From Byssothecium circinans (lineage: Eukaryota > Ascomycota > Dothideomycetes > Pleosporales > Massarinaceae): DNA of 27,749 bases. Below the pieces are notes generated by a model. The model did no database searches and had not been told where the DNA came from. It saw nothing but the letters and a program-made list of their open reading frames with translations. The DNA is taken from the NCBI GenBank assembly GCA_010015675.1, contig ML977032.1, positions 128,114 through 155,862 of the forward strand, read 5' to 3'. Shown piece by piece: positions 18,687-27,749 of the stretch. Numbering within the stretch: position 1 is the stretch's first letter; each line of letters opens with the position of its first letter. Made by a program: the position numbers and the translations under genes.

Positions 18687-20804
18687 GCGGACCATGGTAT
18701 AGATGAAGTTCCAATTATTATTATGTAAACATCTCAAGCCCCCCTTCAACGTCATTATCTCTACAGTATATCAGAGCTTGGAGCTTCCCTTCCAAGCTTA
18801 GAGTGACCCGGCTGCAAGCCTACTCTCACAGAGCACAACTGAAGCTGATCATCTAGACCGTTCTCGAAACCTCCGTTGTTGTCATGATCGGCTGCGCGCC
18901 TACGTTTGCCGTCTTCCTGGCGCGAAAATCGCCTCAAGCAAACAGTCGTCGGCCCATCCATCTAGGGATAACTTCAAAATTAAGAGTGCGATAGCGCACC
19001 TACGCGGAAGGGGTGTTCGCATCCTTGCTAGGAGGTTGAGCGTGACAGCCAGGAACAGCTTGCGAAGGATGACGGGCATATTTTTGTGACTCCAACGTTG
19101 CACCAGGAAGCTCAGCAGTAGTGCATGGTGCAGAGGATCCGGAATAGCCTAAATGCTGTTGTTTTCTTTCATATCTGGCCTTTCCATGGTTTGCAGGCAC
19201 TGCAATCAATGTCGTTATGCTGATCCTAGACTTCTGATACCAAAGGTCGTCTTCGAAAATATGACCAAATAACTCCACCAACCATCATAAGAACAACTGA
19301 ACATAATTCGTCCGTAAAACCCTTCAGTAGATTTCTCAAAACAAAAGGCTAGCTCCACGAAACTGCAATTATCCAGGTGATAGTGACGGCTACACGCATG
19401 AACCCCACCTGCCATCAACACGAACAACTGAATAAGCCTATACGCCACTTGCACTGCTAGCATTGTTCCTCAAATGTAGTACTCCCATCATCCTAGCAAG
19501 TCCCGGGCCAAATCCACTTCGGGAAAAGCCCTCCCGTCTCAGCGTCCGCCACCTGTACGCCGCCACCGTAACCTATCTCGGCAGGACCTGCAGCTTCTTC
19601 GAGAGTCTCTACGATCTAAGTACAATACCGAAAGTCCACCCAACCTGGCCCCTGCATCCTCACCGCTGGAAGCAGAATCGACGCAGTTCAAGTCAACACA
19701 CCATGTGCGTATGTCATCGCAACCGCCGTTTTATCGTGATTTGAAAGCAAAGACCCCCTCAATCAACACATTCAGCGGCCCAATAAAATTCATGAATAAA
19801 GGCGACGAGCTGATTATAGAGACATCCAAACCGGCGATTTTATGTCGTTTCATTAACTCGTCTATTGCTCGGTCACTAGCTTTGAGCAAGCCCTTACCAA
19901 CCACGAGGCCCGGAAAGAAGGGTCGGACCGCAAGATATTCGATCACCGCCTCGGTTTGACGCTACCCTTGAGGTCTGCTAGGTAAGTACACACCGATTGA
20001 GTCTAGGAACGAGATGATCAGTGGAAAATGCCATTGAAACGGGGTGAGGGCGGAGTACTTGAAGGTAATACGTCTTAAGATACGAGTTTCCCTTTCAACT
20101 CGCTGTTTTCAGATCGTAGAGTATCTGTGGAAACTTCGAAACTCTAACATTATCTAATCCGGCTCCCTATAGCGGGAAACCAAGAAGACGTCACCTCCAA
20201 CAGGATCAGAGTCTGGGGGTCCTTCATCACGAATCAGCTTCTCGAGATTTGCGCCTACAAATTCTCAGCGGCCCGTATGTGGAACTCATCGTGTGCTCTT
20301 ATCAAAGGCATCTCCAAACATGCCATTATCTAATGAGGCTTGACAGCGAGTTCCCAGAAAATCAGATTTAGTGTCGCGATATAGGCTCGAAAATGTGATT
20401 TTAAGACGAAAGAAGCGACCGTTCGAGAAGTGCCCTACTCACCGCTCGCTGGCCCAAAAGATAAGCTAGCCAATCTCCAAACCTTAACCGTGTGCGTAGC
20501 TTACATCGTCCAATCCCACCTGCAGCCCTGTAGTAAGGCGACCTATCCAAACCTGCTTATATGCTATGGGTAATTGTAAACCCTACCGTGCAGCTACATC
20601 TCCTGTATATGGAATCGTCAATCCCTACAGATAGTAGCAATGGTAGAACTTCTGGTGTTCTGGATGGCCTGATATGTGGTCGCACCACAGATGCAGGGGT
20701 GCGATTGGGACGCGCAATCGGCTCGATTTTGGTTGAGTGATGCATAAAGCCCAAAGGCTTCCACTTATTTGCTTTGCCAACTTTCACCTCTGTACCTGCT
20801 TAAA
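18687..20804. other. 2.1-kb spacer without a convincing gene
   Basis: It contains the Ctr 3' region and the permease promoter. Short frames exist on both strands: 19463-19744 (+), 19705-19959 (+), and 19731-19946 (-), the last reading as a smooth 71-residue chain (RAIDELMKRHKIAGLDVSII) that could be an exon or relic. None has a domain I recognise. Composition is normal, and no tRNA or long repeat was noticed. Confidence 0.4.
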
Positions 20805-22592
20805 ATGGCTCACGATGATGTTGTCGTTGTCGAAGGCGGCGGCGCCAGTGATGAAAAGCAAGGTACGCACCATGATGAACTCGACATGCAACGTATAGGA
20901 AAGGAACAGCAGCTTCGTGTAAGTCTACATCGTTTTGTATTTCCTTTGTGGCTGATATCACTGACCCAGTATGAATAGCGAAGCTTCCGATTCTCCTCCA
21001 TCTTCAGCTACTCCATGATTTTAGGAAACACATGGGAGTTAGTCATCGCGTACGTTTACCCTCATTACCTCCTTAGACGCATACGATGCAATTCTAGCAC
21101 TGAGTGTTTGCTGAGGAGCATAGCGTTATCGGTATTTCCCTCACCAACGGAGGCACGGCGGGCGGGATATGGATGTTCCTGATCGTATGTGTGGGATATT
21201 TCTTCGTTGTGTTGTCCATGGCAGAAATGGCATCCATGTACGTCGCTCCCACACATCCTCTGAATGAAGCTGGGATAGCTGATCGAGCGAAGGGCTCCAA
21301 CGGCCGGAGGTCAATACCATTGGGTGTCCGAACTCGCGCCGCCATCGCAGCAGAAGTTTCTAAGCTACCTAGTCGGGTGGATGTGTGTCATCGGTTGGCA
21401 AGCCGGCATTCCCGTAACCTCATTTGCAGCGACACAGCAACTTCAGGGCCTGATCGCTCTCAACGCTCCCTCATACGTCATCAAAGGTTGGCATAGCACG
21501 CTCCTGACCATTGCTGTCGCCGCCTTCGGTATCATTTGGAATACGGTGTTCGTGCGCAAATTACCAATGGTGGAAATAGTCGTGATGGTGCTCCATATCG
21601 CCGGCTTTTTTGCGGTCGTGGTTGTGCTCTGGGCCATCGGTCCACGTTCGGATCCAACGGAGGTCTGGACAAATTTCGAAGATAGCAGTGGTTGGGGCAG
21701 CAAAGCCGTGGCAGCGCTTGTTGGGATGTCAGCTCCTATCTTGACGCTCGTTGGATCGGATTCTACGTGCCATATGTCGGAAGAAATTGAAAACGCCGCA
21801 TGGGTTCTACCACGGGCCATGGTCGCCACGTCGATTTCAAACTACGCGCTCGGCTTTATCACGACTGTTACGATCATGTCGCGGCTAGGCAGTAGTATCC
21901 CAGAGCTACTTAGCACGCCGTTTGGTCAGCCGTGGATACAGGTCTTCCGGAACGCAACAAATTCAAAGGCGGGAACTTCGGCAATGGCGGCAGTGTTGTT
22001 CATCTTACTTGTGTTCTGTACCATCAACATGCTGGCTACCACGTCGAGGCAAATGTTCGCATTTGCGAGGGATAGAGGACTGCCGTTTTCGGACGCTCTT
22101 GCGAAGGTAAGTAGGAGAACTCGAAACTTCCATCAAGTCAGCAGCTAAATGTTTGATTAGGTACACCCACGATGGAACATACCCGTCAACGCGATACTCC
22201 TCACAATACTCTGTACGACTCTTCTATCACTTATAATGATCGGTTCCAGTATCGCTTTCAACGTCATTACGTCGCTTGGCCAAGTTGGTCTCATTTCCTC
22301 ATATCTCATTGCGATTGGTTGCATGCTAGCGAAACGACTCCGGCGTGAGCAGTTACTCCCGTCTCGCTTCGATCTAGGTCGAAGTGGGATTTTTGTGAAT
22401 GGAATAGCTCTATCGTTCTTGTCGGTAGCGTTCACCTTCTCTTTCTTCCCACTTGCGCCGAGACCATCTGCGGAAAGTGCGAACTGGAGCTGCTTGCTGT
22501 TCGGCTTCATTGTAGGCTTCTCACTAGTATATTACTATCTCTTCGGAAGGCGAGCTTACGTCGGGCCAGTGGTACATGTGAAGCGTTTGTAA
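20805..22592 (+). CDS. Amino-acid/GABA-type permease (APC superfamily)
   Basis: Five exons: 20805-20918, 20979-21049, 21124-21237, 21293-22106 and 22161-22592. The introns are 60, 74, 55 and 54 nt, and the frame is exact for 514 residues. After a hydrophilic N-terminus, the first helix reads FSSIFSYSMILGNTWEL. The family signature follows: SLTNGGTAGGIW, MAEMASM|APTAGGQYHWVSE (joined across the third intron), a QKFLSYLVGW segment and HMSEEIENA. About 12 transmembrane helices can be traced to the C-terminus. This pattern is that of fungal GABA/choline/amino-acid permeases (Uga4/Hnm1-like), proton-coupled plasma-membrane importers. The substrate cannot be fixed. It ends 235 bp from the tail of the kinase-ankyrin gene and converges with it. 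Confidence 0.9.
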
Positions 22593-22827
22593 TTGTGGGA
22601 GGGCTACCGTAGCTCGTTCAATGAGAGAATAGCACAAGGAAGGGCAATTCTTTCCGGGCTTTTCGAGAAGGTCGCCATGACAAGGCAGAAGTGCTGAGCG
22701 AATCTACAAGAATAGGAGTGAAAGAAATCAGAACGGCACTAGTGCAGAATGGTGGCAACATTTCGCCAGACCCGGACTAAGGAACGTGTTGCTAGACTAA
22801 TGGCACTTGATTCTACACCTACCAAAG

Positions 22828-25800
22828 TTAGAGCGACAACTCCTCAAAAAATTGACTAATGTGTTCGGTTTGCCATTCCACTTCTGGGCCTGCACATATC
22901 TCTCGAATCTTCTCTTCATCGCTTTGCCTACTGCCGAGAAGCACACCCAAATCAACTGGATGCTCATCATCGCTAGCACGGAGGTTCCTCCTTTCAGCTA
23001 GTTCCTCTTCATGTGCAACACGGAATTGTTCTTCCAGCGATGATCGTTTGCTTTTTAGTAGAGTGATGGCTTGTTGGGAAAGTGAGTCGTGAATATCTTC
23101 GGCGAGCAATTCAATGATCTTCTTGGCGTTTTGTATTGCATTCGATTTGAGCCATGCATTTCGCGAACCCGCAGGTGGGAACAATGCACCCTTTTTCAGC
23201 GCGTCATCCAAACGCAGAAGAGCTGCCCAGAGTGGTGTATAAGATTCCTTTGGTCGGAGTAATGTATGAACAGAGTCTTCGACATATGGACCAGAGTCAC
23301 TGGTGATTTTTGCGCCGTACTGAAGTAGTCGTTCAACCATAGGTTTGTGCCCGCTCGAAGCAGCATGATATAGAGCCGTCCCCAAAATCGGATGCTTGTA
23401 GTTGATCAGGGCTGTTTCTGCATATGTTTCTAGGCAGAGATTGAGAATCTTTGGTGTGATCTGCGCGATCTGCGTAAAGTGTGGGCTTCCGGCAAGTTGA
23501 TGAAGAATCGAAAGCCTGTTGACAGGATCGACGTAAAATGAAGGCCGCTGCTTGGGCCCACCTCCACGCCTGCCAAATAGAAAATTCAGAGATTCCAACG
23601 TTTGCATGGTATGCTGCGACAGGATCTCAACTAGCACAGTGGCTGTTTTAATCTCTGGTCCACTGAGCCCAGGAGTTGTCAACGGGTATGTGGCGTCAAC
23701 GTTGGCCCCATGTTTTACGAGTGCACTCGCAACGTCGAAGTTTTGATGCAAAATTGCCAAAGCTATTGGGGGCTTGCTTCGAGGATCTTTGCTTTCCACA
23801 GCTACACCAACTTCCAGAAGTGCTTCGGCGATAGAGCTTCCAGGGCGGGATTGGCGAGGTCGAGAAGCGCAGATATGAAGCAAGGATATGTTTCCTGTTC
23901 GTGTCATCTGGGTGATGTTTGCAGTTGCTTTGTAATGGGTCAAGAGCGCGAACATAGCTCCGTGGTTGAGCTGAACGGCTTTGAGGAGGGGTCGGAAGTC
24001 GGCGGTACCGTCTGAATTGTAATTGAGATCAAGCAAGCATTCCACAACATCAAGATTACCCAGCTCCACTTCTCGGCAGAGTACCCTGCTACGCTCAACC
24101 TGTAGTTCATCCGCTGGCGATACGCCATTAAACGGCAAAGCTCGACCGTAAAGAAGCATGAGTGTGGCGCGCAGGTTGGTCTTATACTTCCCCCCGCCAC
24201 GAACGAGCCGGCTTTGCAGCGAGATTGGGTCGAATCCAACAACAGTCTTCTCATGCGCCAAAGTCAGCATCGAGGCTTCGTCAAGCAATTTGATCTTGGA
24301 CGTGGAATTGTTCTCATCAATGTGCTGTATGAACAATGTGAGGATTTCGGGAGTGCACAGCACCGCGGAAAGTTCGAAAGGCGAGGACACGTCCAGCATT
24401 TTGGTAGATCCCTCTAGCCCCTCCCATTCGCCGCGGTGTTTCTTGGCAGTCCTTGCAAGTGGATTGGCGCCCAAATCGAGGAGCGTTTTGACCGCAACGA
24501 GGTCATTCATCAACACTGCGCGGCCAAGTGGTGTCGTTCGGGTCTCAAAGACGTGCTCCCAATCAGCCCGGATTCCACGAACATCGTGACGCATGCCGCC
24601 CGATCTAATTTCAATGTTGGCCCCGGCAGTCAAAAGCCTTTTTGCGACGGTTTCCATCTCATTAGGCGCAAAGCTGCATAGCCAGTGCAGCGGACTTTCT
24701 TGACCAAACGGATACCCGTTCGGATCGGCCCCGTTATCGATGAGCAACCGAGCACACTCCAGATTCCCACCTTGGCTCGCACACATGAGCGGAGTTTCAA
24801 CAAGGTGCTGATTGGGTAGATCGAAATTGCATTTGTACTTGAAAATCATATGACGCAAAGTATCCAGGGCGCCGCGTGCAGCAGCCCAGTGCAAGAGTCC
24901 ATGGCCATGTCGATTGACGTAGATATTGTCAACGGCAGTCCTTTCAAGGTCTTCACCTCTTCGCCGTAGGGGATCTCTTTCACGCGTATCATCCTGCGGT
25001 CGTAGACAAGCGTCGTAGTCGCTCCAGATCACGGCACGAATGCAGTTATCGAGCTGAGAAACGTTGGTGATGTCAATTGTATCCCACGGGGCAGTTAGAA
25101 ACGACGAGAAGAAGCAGACCATTCCAACGGCACCCATCTGCGTTTGTAACAAGCGCCGGGACTGGTTGTATGAGCTGTTCCATTCTTGACGGCCGGGTGC
25201 GCTATCGCTGGCGGCGAGCTCGAGCATGTCTTGCAAGCATGTTCGGTGACCACGCAGTGCAGATCGTCGGAGTAGACTGACGAGTTTTGAGGGTCCAATG
25301 GAGATATCCACGTCCAGTGCGCGAGAAAGTCGCCAAACAAAAGCTTGGGCGAGGTAGTCTTCATCCTCATAGCTGTCGTCACCTGCCGACGCTTTCAATA
25401 GCCATTGGATGGCCTCTTCCGCATCGAATTCGGTGCCAAATTCTACCAGATAGCATTGAAAGACATAGAAGGCAGCCACAGTCCTCTTCATGTCTAAAAC
25501 ACCTCTCAGAGACGGTACGATACGGTTTGCTGCATCTTTCATCTCATCCAGCATTTGCCGCTGTTGATCCCATGTCAAGATATGCTTCAAGCTCTCAGGC
25601 TCGAAAAGGAATTTTTCCGCGCTCGGCTCATCTAGCCGAGGGCGGAAGCCAGGTCTAGAACGGTGTCAGTGGTAGCTTGTTACATGTGTCACGGTAAGAG
25701 TACATATTGTCTTGAAGATCGGCATCATTTCCATAGCGTCCGAGCGTGAACGCAAGGCTGTCTCGCGTGATCCCATGACGACCCTAGCCTTGGTCAATTC

Positions 25801-27200
25801 TATTCCACAGCAGTCATTGCGAACTTACTGGAGCACCTCTAGCCTCGGTCGCATCTCGCGCTTCGTTCTTCTCCCGAACGAAGTCTAGGTATGCAGATAT
25901 GTGGCCAGGTCTATAGCAAATCAGCGTGGCTCATATTACTATTGATATACACCACTGGTACAGAAGGGTTGCAATATTTTGTAGTCTAAAATGTGGAAAG
26001 CTGTTCAAAGTTTTTAACGCGTGGCTGTACATACCTGATTCCCCTCAACGCTGCCTGCGCTTTCACAAGGTGTCGATCTTCTGGGTTCAAGCGAACCGTG
26101 TGAAGTAAGACGTAGCAAGACATTTCGACGCATCGTTTTGTTAAGCCCTTTCGGGCACCATAATGTTTGATAGCAGAGACGGCGGCGTTAGTGAAGCTTT
26201 CAGAAGCCTTCAGTGTGCTAAGATCCCGCTTGGCTTGGTCAGAAGCGTCCTGCGCGGCACCCGGAAGCGAGACAAAGCCTTCGCCATCCATGAGGGCTCT
26301 CCAGACAAGTAACCCAAAAGAGTACGCGTCAGTGAGCATCATTCCGGATCTGGTCAAAGGCCGATTACTCGAAATTTCAGGTGCTTGAAATGGCCATGTC
26401 CATGTTTCCATCTTGCGGAACTCCTCTGAGGTCATATCCATGACACTCCCGCCAAAGTCAGCCAACTTCGCAGTATACGGCAGGTCTTCGACGGCTTTCT
26501 TGGATGGAAAGATCAGGACATTCTCATGCTTCATGTCGCCATGGACGATAGCGCTTGCATGCAGGGCGGAGAGTGCTCTGCTGACATCATAGCAGAGTTT
26601 CTGCTTGATCGAAGATGACAGCGGGACGGACGAAGCCTGAAGAGCGCTGAAGGTTCCGAGTGCAGCATACTCCATGATCAGCACAGGATATGTAGATTCG
26701 GAAATGGGCGAGAGGCCCCATCGAATACCAAGCAGCCGGACTAGGTTTGGATGATAGCGAATTGGCTCGTGAAGCAGTGCTCTAATTTCGAAAAGAATAT
26801 CTTTCCAGTCGCTTTGAGGTTTATGAATAGGATTCGACATATTGGACGGTGTCCCCCCCGTATCCTGCAGGTCTGAAATAATCTCTTTTAGAGCCACATC
26901 CATAGGTGGCTCTGTGGGCTTCTGCACCCACTGGGCATGCCTGACCATGAAAGTCCTACCCTGACCGAGGATCTTGCCCGAGACCGTGACGTTGGACGAA
27001 TCGTCCAGTACGACATCGGAGAAAGAACGGAGCCTACGTTCCAAATGCTTGACATGACAGACAAACGAGGCGAAAGAGCCTCGTGATGCCGCCGACGCCG
27101 TGGATTCCTGAAAGGGTCCGAGCGGGGTGTCTGTGGGAGCCTCACTGGTGGTACCGTAATCGAATGCCGCCAGTGATTGGACCCAGTCAAATTCTTCCAT
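22828..27200 (-). CDS. Protein kinase-ankyrin repeat fusion protein
   Basis: Four exons: 27200-26035, 25910-25829, 25783-25704 and 25654-22828. The introns are 124, 45 and 49 nt (GTATGT..ATAG, GTAAGT..CTAG, GTACTC..CTAG), giving an exact frame of 1384 residues. The kinase domain (about 70-400) has the Gly-loop GKILGQGRTF (75-84), Lys105 in VALK, Glu138, the catalytic loop HGDMKHEN (Asp212, Lys214, Asn217; Gly replaces Arg of HRD), DFG (238-240), APE (263-265) and DAYSFG. Residues about 500-545 resemble Sel1-type repeats (AIQWLLKASAGD). About 690-1330 is a chain of ankyrin repeats (GLLHWAAARG, TPLMCASQGG, SPLHWLCS, TPLGRAVL, ALYHAASSGH). The missing Arg suggests no activation-loop phosphorylation switch. 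Fungal kinase-ankyrin proteins are large accessory families of unknown targets. Two separate genes are unlikely because both small exons fit in phase. Confidence 0.85.
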
Positions 27201-27749
27201 GATGAATGTATTGGAAGATGAAGGTGCGCTCCAGGCTGCTTCGAATCGGGCGTAAAGCTATTATAAGTGCTTGCCATGGTCGGCGTTCGTGAGCTAGCTC
27301 AGCTGGCTTAAAAACGCCGATCCATGGTACATGTCTTGTAGCCGGCTGTGCTGGATACGACGCGGCACCACCGGGACGTCGCCAATGCTGCATATTAATG
27401 CCGAGTAGGAAACGCAAAGCGAGATAGTCTACGTGCAATGCTATGTTTCAGCTGCCAAGAAGTGAGGGAAGAGATGAGATCGCGAGACCTCGGACTAGCC
27501 GCGGTGCTAGTCCGGAATGAGACTGGCCAAAAGGCGTCACCAAAGCACGGCTCTGCTGACGTCTCCTACATCATAGTTACATGCGCATGCATGTTCATAC
27601 CTGTACCCCTTCACCAACCATGGCAGACTTGTCAACAGTCAATCAGTCAGTCTGGAGGGCTCGAGACTGACTGACTGGTATTTTTAGAGGCGCCGGACTG
27701 ACTGGACTGACTGCTAACGTAAGCAGAGGAGGTCTAAACTGGACTGACT
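27201..27749. promoter_or_regulatory. Upstream region of the kinase-ankyrin gene with CTGACTG repeats
   Basis: About 550 bp with no supported gene. The proximal part should hold the promoter. The last 110 bp repeat the unit ctgactgactgg / actggactgactg several times. They include a perfect 10-bp inverted repeat (cagtcagtct at 27644-27653, agactgactg at 27664-27673) with a 10-nt loop. The repeat zone runs to the end of the window. Confidence 0.5.

Noticed and set aside
19731..19946. 71-codon minus-strand frame as a real small gene
   Set aside because: The composition is protein-like, but no family, promoter or neighbouring exon could be recognised; noted only within the spacer.
1..27749. Biosynthetic gene cluster built around the P450, epoxide hydrolase and permease
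   Set aside because: There is no backbone enzyme (polyketide synthase, NRPS, terpene cyclase), and the genes are separated by unrelated loci and transposon DNA.
1..27749. CRISPR array, bacterial operon or tRNA gene
   Set aside because: Intron-rich eukaryotic genes rule out bacterial features. No regular spacer-repeat pattern or cloverleaf-like sequence was noticed by eye.

Overview
The window looks like nuclear DNA of a filamentous ascomycete (Pezizomycotina). The evidence is: introns of about 45-125 nt with GT..AG ends and fungal branch-point-like sequences, CT-rich tracts ahead of start codons, fungal-type gene families (ferric reductase/Ctr pair, GABA-permease-like transporter, ankyrin proteins, P450), and a very AT-rich block whose transposase relic is full of TAG/TAA codons as expected from repeat-induced point mutation (RIP). 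No species is claimed.

Layout. 1-1440 is RIP-eroded repeat DNA holding a Fot1/pogo-type transposase relic and copies of a dispersed end motif. 1537-3254 (-) is an ankyrin-repeat gene with an N-terminal helical domain of the kind found on fungal NLR-like proteins. 3882-4752 (+) encodes a secreted-type Cys-rich single-pass membrane protein with a cytoplasmic coiled coil. 5055-6828 (+) is a three-exon cytochrome P450 with a repeat fragment in its promoter. 7231-11940 (+) is a Ulp1-like (C48) cysteine protease gene broken by a 3759-bp Tc1/mariner-type transposon (7677-11435, 147-bp terminal inverted repeats, TA duplication). That transposon carries a decayed DD34E transposase and a second, convergent, decayed long gene. 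11941-13786 shows no convincing gene. 13787-15115 (-) is an epoxide hydrolase. 15455-17554 (-) is a five-exon ferric/cupric reductase, divergently paired with a Ctr-type copper transporter at 18097-18686 (+). 18687-20804 shows no convincing gene. 20805-22592 (+) is a five-exon amino-acid/GABA-type permease. 22828-27200 (-) is a four-exon gene that I read as one 1384-residue protein kinase-ankyrin fusion. The last 550 bases are its upstream region and end in short CTGACTGACTGG-type repeats.

Functional reading. The reductase and Ctr genes form a natural reductive metal-uptake unit: Cu(II) or Fe(III) is reduced at the plasma membrane and Cu(I) enters through Ctr, probably from a shared 542-bp promoter. 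The two ankyrin genes, the protease gene and the transposon debris suggest an accessory, repeat-influenced part of the genome. The most informative find is the two-gene Tc1/mariner element. Its ends are nearly perfect and its insertion site is clean, yet both of its genes carry several stop codons, so it probably jumped with a transposase supplied by another copy. Exon boundaries were deduced by hand from frame continuity and splice consensus.
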